A stretch of DNA of 64,000 nt from Impatiens glandulifera (GCF_907164915.1 NC_061862.1:136577520-136641519), one strand, 5' to 3'; shown: positions 48,672 to 61,338, numbered from the stretch's first letter. The notes: generated from the sequence alone by a model not told the origin. Made by a program: numbers and translations.

Positions 48672-50610
48672 TCAATTTGATGGATCATGTAATTTTGGAA
48701 CCCCATTGAGCCGCCCCACAGGAAGAACATCCTCAGCTGTTGGAGGTACCGGAGAAGTATAGACAGTTGTGGCCATGGTGATATCATGAATGCTCGCTCT
48801 CTTCTTCTCTTTCCTCGAAGAGTTCTGGCGAACGAAGTATTTTTGGGCATGGCTAGCTACTTGTGTGGCCGTTCTTGTAACAACAACGTTTCTCGAAATG
48901 CTTCTCCAATCTCCCTTTCCATATGTTTTGAGACCAATTAGAAATAACCTGTTGCCAAAAATGTAATCAACAAATGAAAGTCAATTCACCACATATAGAT
49001 TAATTTGGTAACAACTCAATTTCACTTCAAAAGATACAAAGTTATACTATAATTAACAAATTAAAGCATGGTACAAAGGAAAAATATGAGATAGCAATCC
49101 AATTTCAATCAAATGGAAATATGAGATGAATTCAACTATTGGAAACCAAACAATTAAAAATTATCCTTCCAATGAATCTGCATGCCTATCAGCCACACTA
49201 ATTCTAATTTTAAAAAAGAACTATTACATAAACACTTATAATTTTCAGCATGTGCGAGGAAAACAAGAGATTTAAGCATGAACAACTACGAACTAAGTGC
49301 GAAGGTATGTCCCCATTAGGAATTACCCATAATCGTTTATTTAAAATAGAAAATCAGTTGGGTGACAAATTTTTGGTGGAGGAAAAATGCCCATTTGAGA
49401 AGTTGTCTATCTTTTGTCCAATCCCGTTGAAGGATTGTGTTAGCTTTCAAATAAGGTATAATGATAGAAGACACAGAGGGAGCACACTACATTGGTAGCA
49501 GAGGATCCCAGAGAGGGGGGACAGGATCCTCTCTGCTACCAATGTAGCGTGCTCCCTCGGTGCCTTCTCACAAGCAGAGGGGCAGTATTGTAAATAAAAG
49601 AAGACAATACTGCCCCTCTGATTGTGAGAAGGTACAGAGGGAGCACGCTACATTGATAGCAGAGGATCCCAGAGAGGGGTTCTTGAGTTGTTGATGAAAT
49701 CAATGTAGGTGAGGCCATAGGATATGAAGCATATCTTTCCATTGAAGTGATCAAGACTTTTAATCAAGTTAACTTCCATTTTAATGTCTAGAGCTTCCAT
49801 TTTCATCTCAAATCGACCCGTCCATAATTTAATATACACAAAAGTTGATTGAGAATGCAAAACATAGCACAATAGTGAATCAGAAAAGAAGTTAACGATG
49901 TTACAAGATTAAGATGTTTATTTGAGACCATAACACGATCTAGATAATAAAAGGATTATAAACAAATAAAACAGAGCCGCTAAGAAGAAGTATAAATGTG
50001 GAATATACAAATGGACTATTCTTTATAATTTGAGAAAATGATTATAGAAAGTTGCATATATTATTAAAATAAAAAATCTCAACTTTAGTAAAACATTTAA
50101 TTTTATTTAATTAATAATAAAATGTAATCTGGCTAAATAGATTCGGGAAATATTTACTCAATTGATTTGTGAACCAGTACAATAAAATAATGTAATCTGG
50201 TTAATACTTTACCATTTTGATTTATTTCTAAATACCAATCATTTATTCACATTAAATTGTATAACCAAAAAGTTTATCAAACTTATTAAATAAATTGTTC
50301 ACCTGTGTTCTTCTTCCGACCACGCCAATCCTTTAGTCCTCCCAAAAGAGACCTGGTCCTCCTTTAACTCATTCTCACAATGGACAGACCTCGAATTCTC
50401 GGGGTAATCGGGCAAGTCGATCCGACCCAAATCAATCTCTTGGATGTCATGAACTAGTGTTTCGTAATGGAACCTTATTTCTTCCAACGACTTACCCGGT
50501 ATCTTCTCACCTATCTTTTGCCAACGGTCGATAATTTCATCGGGAAACATAACCAAAGCTTTCTCGAACATCTTGTTTTCACCCCACGTCCATGCTGATT
50601 GTGCTTCCAT
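48672..50610 (-). CDS. DIVARICATA-like MYB/SANT transcription factor, two exons
   Basis: Exon 1 is 50610-50303, exon 2 is 48948-48672, and the intron 50302-48949 has GT/AG ends. The join CAC AG|G restores [20 protein letters not shown]. The first SANT/MYB repeat lies at about residues 7-58 ([20 protein letters not shown] then [14 protein letters not shown]). The second starts at about residue 94 ([12 protein letters not shown]) and ends with the hallmark SHAQKYF. A basic stretch ([19 protein letters not shown]) follows. DIV-type proteins are nuclear DNA-binding factors that work with RADIALIS-like and DRIF partners in floral and growth control. The protein is about 195 residues. The TGA at 48674-48672 is followed in frame by PKLSVRIQHYMKM up to a second stop, which looks like conserved coding. 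It may be a recent truncation of about 18 residues. A TATA-like TATATAAATA (minus) lies at about 50703-50712. Confidence 0.9.
49465..49680. mobile_element. Fold-back MITE-like insertion in the MYB intron
   Basis: Two long hairpins sit side by side. GAGGGAGCACACTACATTGG (from about 49476) pairs with CCAATGTAGCGTGCTCCCTC (to about 49559). CTTCTCACAAGCAGAGGGGC pairs with GCCCCTCTGATTGTGAGAAG around a 12-base loop. A third copy of the first arm (GAGGGAGCACGCTACATTGA, from about 49638) follows. There is no ORF and no clear target duplication. It looks like a partly duplicated fold-back element. Confidence 0.7.
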
Positions 50611-50702
50611 GTTTTGGCCGATTGGTCACAAATTATTTGTTTTCGCCAAACGTAGCAAATACAAGGATTGTCTAAAATAATATAATTATGTGGTCAGTTT
50701 TA

Positions 50703-50712
50703 TATTTATATA
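50703..50712 (-). promoter_or_regulatory. Candidate TATA box of the MYB gene
   Basis: Minus-strand TATATAAATA, about 95 bases before the ATG at 50610, followed by a plausible short leader. Confidence 0.45.
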
Positions 50713-50719
50713 GAGAGAA

Positions 50720-51500
50720 TAAAAATAGTCAAATACTATTCTGTTTAATTCAATGGGGCCCATACTTTTCAAGATTTCTTAATATGCCACTTTATAATCT
50801 CTAAGTCTTGTTTGGATTTTCATTTGTACTTTAGAATATTGAGTTTGGGCTTTGGAGACCCAATTCTAAATCCTTTTAACAACCATATTGTATATGGCTC
50901 AATATATTTGTTAATAAAAATATTTCTCTTGAAATCAAAAATAAATAAATTCTATTTCTATTCATTAATTATATAATTCACAAAAATATTTTTCATTATA
51001 CTTTTTATATCTTTAATGTTTATTTTACTCAAATAAAAATAAATATTTATTTTTTAATAACTCAAAATAAACAATATTATATGAATTTTTTTATCCAAAT
51101 AACTAATAACCAAACAAACCTTGAAAACTGATATTTTATTATTCTGTTTCAGAAAATTGTTTAAATTTAATAAAAGTGTCTTTTATTTAATAAGAGATTG
51201 GGTTGGATTTCCTGGACAATATACTTTATTATTTGGTCCAAATTAAAATTGCACATTAATTGAAAAAGTAAATATCTTTTTAGGAATAAATTAATTTTTG
51301 CTTTTGTATATGTTTTTAATACTTATTCTTATATTATTTTAATTATTATCTAAATTAATTAGGAGGATTATTGTGAAATGCATACAGATAAAAATAAATA
51401 TATATATATAAACAAAATAATTTCAATAAAAAATATATAATAATTTTAAAATATGTATTTTTAATAAATCACTAATAATATATTATAATAAAAAATAAAA
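50720..51500. other. AT-rich intergenic DNA
   Basis: No gene seen. 50803-51124 has weakly inverted ends (TCTTGTTTGG / CCAAACAAACC) that could be an old MITE, but no duplication. Confidence 0.5.
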
Positions 51501-51509
51501 ACTCTTATT

Positions 51510-53455
51510 TCACATTTTATTGATTTCGATAAAACAATTAATCTTTACACATATTTCATCACATATTCTTTCTCAATGGACCTTTTATCTCTTAACTTTA
51601 CACTTTTACTTTAGTCAAATAAAAATCTCAAACATTACCAATCTCTTTTTACCCCCACTTTATCCCACCAATGCTCAATTGACCTCTCATATCGTTACCT
51701 TAAAGAACATCGACTGACCAACCATCTCATTCAATATTTATCTACCAATTTAAATCGAACTTCTCATCTCGTGACCTTAACTCTCACTTCGGTCAAACAA
51801 CTTATCTTCTCGCATATTTTCACTACCAATATTAATTTATTTCTCAATTTACCTCTCATATCTTTACGTTACTTTCACTTCGACTAATAAAAAATCATTT
51901 CATTCCACATTTATCCACAATCACAATCGAAATCTCATCTCTCGAAGACCTTACTTTTACTTCATCAAACAATCCATCTTCTCACATATTTTATAATATA
52001 CAATCTGACATTCATATCCTCACTTCGGGTAATCATACATTTCACATTTTTCCACCTTAATCGACATTTCATCTCGTTACCTTACTTTCACTTTGACTAA
52101 TTAACCATCTCATTCCACATTTATCCACAAATTCACAATCGACCTCTCATCTCAAGACATTACTTTCACTTCGTCAAACAGCACATCTCCTAACATATTT
52201 TACAATATAAAACCCGACCTTCTTTATCCTCAATTCAGATAACCATCAATCTCATTCCACATTTATCCATCCCAATAATTGAGACATATCATCTGTGACC
52301 TTTTACTTTCACTTCGGTCAAATCAACCTTCTTCAACATTACCAATCTCTTTTACGCTCACTTTGGTCATCAATCCGCAACAGACCTCTTGTATTGTGAT
52401 TCATCTCCTCACATATTTTACAATATACAACCTGACTTTTTTATCCTCACTTTGGCTAACTAACCATCTCATTCCACATTTATCCACACATTAATTAACC
52501 TCACATATTGTGACCTTACACACTTTCATTTTAGTCAAATCAACAATCTTCAACATTACCAATCTATTTACCCTCACTTTGATCCATCAATTCCCAACAA
52601 TCTCCATTGTGTGACCTTACTTACTTTGATTAATCAACCATCTCATTCCACATTTTTATTCTACCAAAATTTCAATTGACCTCTCATCTTGAGACTTTAC
52701 ATTCATTTCGATCAAACAATTCATCTCCTTACATATTTTACAATAAACAAACTGACTTACTTATTCTCACTTTGACTAACCAGTCATCTCATTCTGTATT
52801 TATCCTCCCTAATCGGGCCCTCTCATACCATGACCTTAAACTTTCACTTTTACCCTCAATTTGGCCTAACAATCCTCAATCCACCTCTCATTGTGTGGCA
52901 TACTCACTTCGACTAACCAATCATCTCATTCCACATTTTTATCCATCAATCTCAGTTGACCTCTCATTTCGAGACTTTATTTTCACTTCGATCAACAATT
53001 CACTTATCACATATTTTACAATAAACAACATGTCTTACTTATCCTCACTTCAACTAACTAACATCTCACTCTATATTTTGTATCTACCTCAATTGACCTC
53101 TAATCTCGTGACCTTACACTTTCACTTCGATCAAATCAACAAACTCCAAACCATCTTATTTCATATCGTGAATGTCATTTACTTCAATTCGGTCAAACAT
53201 CCACTCCTCAAATATTTTACAACAAACAGCCCTACTTACTTATCATCACTTCAACTAATCAACCATCTCACTCCATATTTGTATTCAATTCAATTGCCCT
53301 CTAATTTCGTGACCTTAGATTTTCACTTTGGTTAAATCAACAAACTTCAAACCATCACATTCTATCTCGTGAATGTCATTTACCCAACCATTTCGTATCC
53401 AATCCTCCTCATTTTGATAAACCAATGTTATTTCACATATTAATTATCAATATTT
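51510..53455. repeat. Degenerate pyrimidine-rich minisatellite
   Basis: Phrases like CTCACATATTTTACAATATA recur near 51985, 52190, 52417, 52729, 53007 and 53207 (spacings about 200-310). They alternate with CTTTCACTTCGGTCAAA, CCATCTCATTCCACATTTAT and GACCTCTCATCTCGTGACC. The plus strand is strongly C/T-biased. The 219-codon ORF at 52676-53335 is a by-product of the repeat. Confidence 0.85.
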
Positions 53456-53485
53456 TTTAATAGTTTAAAAATTGGGCATAACAAG

Positions 53486-53985
53486 TAAGGATAGAAATTT
53501 GAAACCTCCCCGCGAAAACCGAACCGAATTGCCCCGTTTGGAACAGTTTTTCTCCAAAACCGGACGGGGATGGGGCGGAGATGGGATGGTATTTGTGTCT
53601 CCTGCCTCGACTCGCCCCGATTTCACCATGATTCTTCTCCGAACACCATAAACATAATTAAATATATTAAATCACCAATATGATTATTTATTCACTATAT
53701 TTTTTAAGAGTAGTAAGGTTATTTCTTTATAATAATATAAAATTTAAATATATTATAATATATATTATATTAAAAAGTTCGTTTATATAATTTTATTGTA
53801 TAATTTTTATTTATTTAAAAAAATTATTAATGGTGCCTCACGGGATTCCCCAAAACCGAAAAAAAACTGAATGGAGCCGAAAAAAAACCGAACGGACCAG
53901 GAATGGTATTAAAATCCCCGAAATTAAAAGGGGGCGGAGATGATAAATACATTTCTCGTCCCGAACCGCCCCATTGTCATCCCTA
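53486..53985 (-). mobile_element. hAT-type MITE copy 2 (500 bp, TSD ATAACAAG)
   Basis: Same family as 10505-10998, in the opposite orientation and more diverged. It ends TAAGGATAGAAATT and ATTGTCATCCCTA. ATAACAAG at 53478-53485 is repeated exactly at 53986-53993. It has GC-rich ends and an A/T centre. Confidence 0.93.
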
Positions 53986-53992
53986 ATAACAA

Positions 53993-54052
53993 GATTTGAA
54001 CCATGGTATATAGATTATGTAGAATGAATACTTCAACCACTAGACCACATAA
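53993..54052 (-). repeat. tRNA-like A/B-box sequence (SINE or tRNA relic)
   Basis: On the minus strand, TGTGGTCTAGTGGTTGAAGT resembles a Pol III A box and, about 30 bases on, GGTTCAAATCT a B box. No complete cloverleaf is visible. Confidence 0.45.
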
Positions 54053-54059
54053 GGTTATT

Positions 54060-54124
54060 GATTTATATTTTATAATATTGTGTATGCATATATAATTTAT
54101 ATGACTAATATTCTCACCTAGGTT

Positions 54125-54176
<52 letters not shown>

Positions 54177-54521
54177 TGATTGGAAGAGGGAATTTGAGAG
54201 AGGGAATGATGTGGCGCAATTTGATTAGCTAAAAAAACAAAATTTCTCTCTCACTCTCTCTCTTCACCTTTTATCATTTTCTAACACATCATTCCCTCCC
54301 CATTCACTCTCTCAAATTCCTTCTTTCTATCACTTCTCAAATAAATTATTATTATATAATTAATGTTGATTTTTTAATATTGTTTTAAATAAATTTTGAA
54401 TTATTAATTTAATTTATTATGTATATTATAAATAAAATATGACAACTAATAATATTTTCTTAAATAGGTTGTTATATATATAATATATAATTATATATTA
54501 TAAAATAATTAAAACAAATAG

Positions 54522-54575
<54 letters not shown>

Positions 54576-55100
54576 AAAGTGACAAATAATCAATTGTATT
54601 TATGTAAATAGATTTATATATTAAAATAATTAATATAAAATAAAATAGAGTTAAAATGTTAAATGACTTTTTATATGCTATTTTTTAAGTTTAATAATTG
54701 GTTATGTATTCATTAATTTTTAATATATATTATAAAATAATCAATGCAAATATAAATATATATATATATATATATATAATAAAATAGAATTAAAAAGATA
54801 AATGACTTTTTATATATAATTTTTTTAGTTTAATAATTAATTATGTATTTATTATTTTTAAATATATATATTATAAAATAATTAATTCAAATAGAATTAT
54901 ATATATATATATAAACAAAAATTTATTTTAAAAAAAATTACAGTTAAAAAAAAGTTAAATGTATCTAATAAATAGATAAATAATTAAAAATATTACTATA
55001 AAAATATAATAAATAATATTTTTATTTAAATAGGTTGTTATATATATAAGTCTTCTTAAGCAGCTACAAAAAAAAAATATTTTTTTTTATTTAAATAGAT

Positions 55101-55168
<68 letters not shown>

Positions 55169-55690
55169 GAATGCATAGTTATATGAGAAGTCATTTATTT
55201 TTTCAACTCTATTTATTTTATATATATATATATATATATATATTATTAAATAAAAATAATAATTAAATAAAAGACTTTTGGTAAAATTTATTGTAGACAT
55301 TCATTTTTTACTCCCAATTTTATAGTTTATGCTTTTAATTAATCCGAGCCTATACAAGTTTCATAAATTCATTCAAGAGCTTATTGCACGATTTATTTTA
55401 AAGACGATTATTTTTAGAACAATTGAGTTTCGAAAATAATTGATTTTATATTTTTAATAGGTTAAGGTAGTAATTTGTATAGGAAGTTATTATACTTACA
55501 ATATTTAGGGTTTTATTTAATTAATTAACTTGAGTATTTAAAATATATGTATTAATAGTTTGTTAGATTAGGTTTTGCAATTTAATTATTTGATTTAGTT
55601 ATCATTTTATTATAAGAAATAGGAATAATTAATAATAATAAAATTACTTTCTTTAATTATTTGTTTTAATTTTATTTCTTTTGTAGGATA
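54060..55690. repeat. AT-rich DNA with TA microsatellites
   Basis: (TA)n tracts lie at about 54125-54168, 54531-54571 and 55106-55164. 54180-54320 is a CT/GA-rich inverted pair (GAGAGAGGGAATGATGTGGC / CACATCATTCCCTCCCC type) that may be a small fold-back repeat. No gene. Confidence 0.75.
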
Positions 55691-56420
55691 AAGGGAAATG
55701 GGTCAAGATCCACATGCAAGATCTAGACCAGATTTGTGAATAGGGCCAAGAAGATCCAAATTAAAGGCAAGTCAACCCGAAGTAAGCCCAAGGAAAGGAT
55801 CCAATTGACGGATCCGACCGATGACCCGACTAATGGACCGACCCATGCCCAAGATCCGGCCCATGAAATCAAATGCTAAAAAAGAATTAGGTGAAGGTAG
55901 CGGTCACCTTCTTGATGGTGACAACCACAAATCTTGAAATGTCGATACTATCATGTGCGGTCAAAGAAAGAAAGGGAAGATTAAAAAAACGGAAGAAGTT
56001 GCAAGAAATAAAGTTTCAACCATATGTGGAAGAAAAGATTGAAGGCTTGGTCATTTTTTTTTTATTAAAAACTAAAATCACCAAGTATTATATCATTATT
56101 ATTAAAAGCTTAAATCATATTGGATATTACTTGACATTTAGTAACATGTCAAGTGGAGATTGATCAATTTCTTAAACATTTGTATATGTTTAAAAGAGAA
56201 ATCTTATATGGGCTTTTGGGCCCTAGGGTTTCATAGTTTTGTCTATAAATATCCCTCTTAACACCCTAGTAGCACTCTCTCTCTTTTCGCATTTCACTTG
56301 ACCTTCTTCTTTTTAAAACCCCGCATTTTAATATTCAAGTGCCATTAAGCTGCCCCTTTGAAATAAACACTTGAGTAAAGAAAGCAACCATCTTTGTAAG
56401 CTTCTTGACTTCACCTTTAG
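55691..56420 (+). other. Unassigned, possible LTR-type or promoter sequence
   Basis: It contains repeated GATCCGAC/GACCCGAC motifs (55790-55860), the phrase TATGGGCTTTTGGGCCCTAG, and a TATA-like CTATAAATATCCC at about 56242. A 90-codon ORF at 55891-56163 has no recognisable features. It could be a transposon terminus. I cannot assign it. Confidence 0.3.
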
Positions 56421-57064
56421 TTTTTGTCTTCATATAATAAGATTGCTTTTGGTTTTTCTTTAGTTTTTGTCTTCATATAATAAATAATAAGATTGTTTTT
56501 GGTTTTTCTATTATATAATATGATTATATGTATGATTATGAGCTAATTAGGTCAACTTTAAACATTAATAACATATTTAACATGTAAATAAAATAAAATA
56601 TAACTAAAAAACAGAAAGTTTAATGTAAATAAGAGGTTAAAAAAAACTGTTTTATTTGTATAGTTTTATTATTATTATATTATTATTATTATTTGAATAA
56701 TTAGATCTAGAGAGGTTGAATTATATATTAATATTTTTTTATAAAACTTAAGTGCCATTTGAATTTGAAGAATCCTAATTAAAAGGTGTTTTTTTACAAT
56801 TTTATTATTATTATATTATTATATTATTATTATTATTTGAATAATTAGATTTGAATTATATATTAATAAAAAAAACTTTAAAGGACTTTGAATTTGAAGA
56901 ACCACTTAGAAAAATAAAATAAATAAATAAAAGAATTGTTTCTTTGTATAATTATTATATTATTATTATTATTTGAATAATTAGATTTAAGATATTGAAT
57001 TATATATTAATAAATTTTTATAAAATTTTAAGGGATATTTGAATTTGAATAACCCTAAATAATT
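56421..57064. repeat. Three imperfect ~135-150-bp repeats with ATT microsatellite
   Basis: The block (ATT)n + TTTGAATAATTAGAT + TTGAATTATATATTAATA + TTTGAATTTGAAGAA recurs at about 56665-56775, 56800-56905 and 56945-57055, ending at the truncated Copia fragment. Confidence 0.75.
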
Positions 57065-57067
57065 AGA

Positions 57068-58081
57068 TTTCAGAGGTTTGGTGATGATGATTTCATCATT
57101 TTATTGCTTTATGTTGATGACATGCTTATCGTTGGCAAGAATGCAGAAAGAATTGCTAAGTTGAAACAGCAGTTGAGCAAGTCTTTTGCAATGAAAGACT
57201 TGGGGCCAGTGAAACAGATTCTTGGGGTACGGATCACTCGAGATAGAGCTGCCAAGAAGTTGCATATGTCACAAGAGCGATACATTGAGAAGGTGCTTTG
57301 CAGGTTCAACATGGACAAAGCTAAAGTGGTTAGTTCTCCTCTTACTACCAACTTTAATCTAACAGGTAAAGATTGTCCTACTTCAAAGGAGGACATTGAA
57401 GATATGGATAAGGTTCCATATGCCTCAGCGGTTGGTAGCTTGATGTATGCTATGGTATGTACAAGGCCGGATATAGCTCATGCAGTTGGTGTTGTTAGTC
57501 GGTTTCTATCAAATCCTGGCAGGAAGCATTGGGAAGCAGTTAAATGGATTCTCAGATATCTGCGCGGTACTTCCAAACTGGGTATCACATTTGGAAATGA
57601 AAAGCCGGTGCTTATGGGATACACAGATTCTGATATGGCTGGAAATAAGGATAACATGAAATCCACTTCTGGATATTTGATGACATTTGCAGGGGGAGCT
57701 GTTTCATGGCAATCAAGATTGCAAAAGTGTGTGGCCATATCGACAACAGAGGCTGAGTATATGGCAGCAACGGAAGCTTGCAAAGAACTATTGTGGTTGA
57801 AAAGATTTCTGCAGGAGCTTGGCTTCAAGCAACAGCGCTACGTAGTTCTTTGTGATAATCAAAGTGCAATACACCTTGCTAAGAATTCCATGTTTCATAA
57901 GAGAACGAAACATATTGATGTGCGGTATCATTGGATTAGAGAATCTCTTGAAGATGGGTTGTTTGAACTTGATAAAGTTCACACTGATGATAATGGTTCT
58001 GATATGTTGACAAAGGCATTGGCAAGGGAAAAGTTGAAGGTGTGTTGTTCGATCGCCGGGATGGCGAACCTTTCCTCATAG
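57068..58081 (+). pseudogene. 5'-truncated Copia RT/RNase H, open for ~335 codons (element E)
   Basis: The sequence opens within RT (DDDFIILLLYVDDMLIVGKN), so the catalytic YVDD is the first block. It continues KDLGPVKQILGVRI, SAVGSLMYAMVCTRPDIAHA and WILRYLRGTSKLGI. RNase H follows with GYTDSDMAGN, the STTEAEYMAATEACKELLWL block, CDNQSAIHLAKN and HKRTKHIDVRYHWIRE, ending DMLTKALAREKL. There are no stops up to TAG 58079-58081. Integrase, protease, Gag and the RT N-terminus are missing, so it cannot move by itself. The open frame suggests recent truncation. The sequence resembles Tnt1/Tork-type Copia. Directly downstream are a polypurine tract and an LTR. Confidence 0.9.
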
Positions 58082-58100
58082 TCAGGAAAAGGGGGAGATT

Positions 58101-58824
58101 TGTTGGGTTTTTTTGTTTCCTTAGTCCATGAGGAAAAGCCCAGCAAATAGGCCCATTTGGGCCCCCACTTGATTCACTTATTTGGGAGCAATATAAAAGG
58201 GGAGAAATCTTCTTTTGCAAGAAAGAAGAGCAAAAGAAAGAGAGAGAAAATCAAGAAAGAAAAGAGGGGAAAAACTTCAATTTCAGCAGCCTTAGTATTT
58301 TGATGATTGCCGGAGTTTGCACCGTTGGATCGTTCTAATTTTTGGACAGCAGCTTCACAACTTCTGGGCCAACATTCTGAACGGTGGAGATCGGATTCTG
58401 AGGTCTGGAGGTCCGGGTTTTGTTGCCGGAACAGTAGTAGTTGTTTTTGGTGATATTCTTCCTTTATTGTTCTTTGATTGTTTCTATATCCTTGATGTGC
58501 ATGTTTCCAAGGGTATTATGAATTTGTATGCCTCTAGTATTATCTAGAGAAGACTTTTGTATTGCTCTCTTACTGGTGATAGTGGATTTTAAGCGGCACT
58601 AGGTGTCCCGTGGTTTTTACCCATTGAGGGGTTTTCCACGCTAAAATTCTGTGTTGTTTGTGTGTGCTTGCTTGGTGTGTTACTCACTGTTTTAGGGCTG
58701 TGTTGATTGCATTTTGCATACCTATTTGTTAGCTTCCTCACAGGTTTAAACGGTTTGGGAAAGTGTTGCCAAACGTAGGATAAATTCCGCATTTGTTGTT
58801 TACTGTTGTGGCTCATTTCCATCA
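58101..58824 (+). repeat. 3' LTR of Copia element E (end approximate)
   Basis: After the tract AAAAGGGGGAGATT the LTR starts TGTTGGGTTTTTTTG. A TATA box TATAAAAG lies at 58192-58199. The phrase GAGGGGTTTTCCACGCTAAA (about 58627) is typical of Tork-type LTRs. The end is guessed at TTCCATCA (58824), because no second LTR or target duplication is available. Confidence 0.65.
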
Positions 58825-60480
58825 GAAACCAGATGATGTCTGGCTGCCCTGCGATTTGGGGGAATAACTCTGTCTTCTCTCCTTTGAGGATGAGGTTCAT
58901 TCGAATCGAAGCAACGAGCTGCAGTAGGGGGAAGACGAAGCTTAGACGAGCTGAACGGACCTGCGCTACCCCATCCTTGAACGACTGTACAGTCCCCGGA
59001 AGTGCAGGACACCGGAAATCGTCTTTCGCCGGAGTCAGGCGAGGAGGAAAGGTTGCAGCTTCTTTTCATTTGTTATATTTGATTTCCTCAACTTCTTTGG
59101 AAGTTGCAAAGAGGCCTTGGGCCTTTATCTTTTTTAAATATGCCTATGTACTTTAATTTCGAATTAATTATTTAATTCGAAATTAAATTAGTCCCTCATC
59201 TCTTCCTTCTGTTTTAATTGAACCCCTAAACTTTCCTCCCATTTTATTTTGATTTCAAACTTAAAAAAATCAAAAATAAAATAAACTCTAAAGTCCTGTG
59301 TTTGTTTTCCAAATTTAACAAACAACTTTAAAATGATCATTCAAACATCCAAACCACTTTTAAATTTTCTCAAAATTTTTCAAGAATTTAAAAATATTAT
59401 TTTCTTTAAAAATAATTTTTTCTGGAATTTTTAGGGCCCGTTTGGACCAATCCTAAATTTTGAAAAGGTATAACTTGAATTTCATGAATCCAAAAATCGT
59501 GAAATTACAATTGTAGCTTCTTAAAAATATTTTCAATTCTTACGAGCTTCTAAAAATAGTTTTGATTATTATGTGAATTTTCAGAAATTTTGAGAATCAA
59601 TTTTTAAAATAACTCATTTTAAGGTGTCGTATTCGGAATTTTTCTCAACTCTGCAAATTTCAAAATGGAAACATTTAGGACTTTGGATTAATTTATTCTC
59701 CCTTTATTTTAAGGGAATAAATTTCTAATTTTTGATCTGAATCCTCGTCCTCCTCGCTTACACTCATTTATTCTCTCTCTCGAGAATAATGTTACATGAT
59801 TTTTATTGCTTTATCGTGGGCAAGTACTCTATGAATATGATTAGCCCATATGTAAAATAATTAAGATTTTTCACACCATCAAAAGAGTTATGAATTCAGA
59901 ACTAAAATATAACAATTCTTCTAACATCAACTGGTCAATTATTTGGGAGTAGAGACTGTCTATAAAGACAGGCGTATAGGACATAGCGCCGTAGGCATTT
60001 TCTTAGTACGTAACCAAACACCGAACTCTTAATTAAAATAAATATCTGATTTTTTTTCTTTAGTTTCTTTGGGAAGAAAACTAAAGTGGCGACTCTCAAG
60101 TCAATTAAATCGATACATCCATAAGTGTATCGATTTAAAACATGTACAGACCAATTTAAAAGGTCTAGCTAAAGAACTCTATTTTCGATTCTTCATACCT
60201 TTTCACATTTTTTTGGGATGTAGAGGAAGATAAGCTAAGGAGTTCTTTAACATAGCTTGCTTTAACACACGAAAAATGTTTTTTCAAAAAAAACAATGCA
60301 CGAGTCGTACCTACCATAAAATTTCTCGTCTTTTACCATGGGAGCACATGAGAAAGTTAAGGCTTGGGGTTGATAATTTCCGGATCGCACAAACCGCCCT
60401 TAAAAACTGGGTAAGTTTTCATTAGGAGAGGAAACGGGTAAAGACGAAATGAAAAAAACCGCGTACAAACGTAATCTGAG
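58825..60480 (+). other. Probable relic of a Tat/Ogre-like LTR and leader
   Basis: 59960-60100 contains GGCATTTTCTTAGTACGTAA, CCAAACACCGAACTCTTAAT and AAAGTGGCGACTCTCAAGTC. These phrases are like the end of plant Tat-lineage LTRs, where a GTGGCGACTC motif is usual. A near-perfect inverted repeat (AATTTCGAATTAA / TTTAATTCGAAATT) is at 59155-59185. No coding domain was found. Assignment rests on remembered motifs. Confidence 0.35.
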
Positions 60481-61068
60481 ATTCGTTCTAGAAAACTAAT
60501 AGAGTACGTCAAGGAGTTAATAGTTTTTTCTCGAGAACTTACAACTTCAATAACCTATTGAATAATGTTTTTTGTATGTCATGTTTTGTCGTTATGCATA
60601 AACGATTTCCCACTACATAGGCTACAAAGTTCATCAGTTAGAAGTGCATTGCTCGTAATTGTCACTACAATATGATTTGAAAGTAAAGAATCCATGAGAA
60701 CTGGAAGGCACATCGAGAAATCGTATAATTGTATAATCGTCTTAGTTGTGAAAGAAGCTAGACTACATAGTACTACTTTCTTAGTTCAATCCTTGGCCTG
60801 AAGGAAGAGACTTTCTAAACTCACACGAGTGAACAAGTCATATACGAAAGCTTCGTTCTGTTGTTGACCCTATCTATGTTTCTATGATGACCCAAGAACA
60901 CACTCATTCTTCTATCATTTTAATATATATATATATTTCTAAAAAAAATAATAAAAAAATAAATACTTCTTTAGTTAAAATGAAAAAATATTATTAAATT
61001 TTTTAACGTATATAACTAAAATATATTTTAAAATATTATACATCCAAATTAATATTTTAGATATTTAA

Positions 61069-61136
<68 letters not shown>

Positions 61137-61338
61137 AAAACCCAAAATGTGTGTTTCCAACCAAAAGCTACGAGGGGGCAATGATGAAAAGTCCAAAGTA
61201 TAATGTTAGAAATGGTGAATAAAATAAGTTAAGTTGAAGATAAAAATATAAAAATTTGAAAAATTCATGTACAAAAATAAAGTTTATTTCCAAATAACTT
61301 TTATATTTGTAATCACCTCATCGCACAAATTCCTCCTA
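60481..61338. other. Intergenic and promoter region of the PPR4-like gene
   Basis: AT-rich with a (TA)n tract at about 61072-61132. The last 200 bases form the presumed promoter and leader of the gene at 61366. No distinct TATA box stands out. Confidence 0.5.

Noticed and set aside
50803..51124. MITE with TCTTGTTTGG ends
   Set aside because: The inverted ends are weak and no target duplication was found.
52676..53335. 219-codon ORF
   Set aside because: It lies in a degenerate minisatellite with skewed composition and has no domain-like pattern.
58800..59156. ORFs on both strands in a GC-richer patch
   Set aside because: The patch lies in an apparent LTR relic; frames on both strands are open by composition and no domain is visible.
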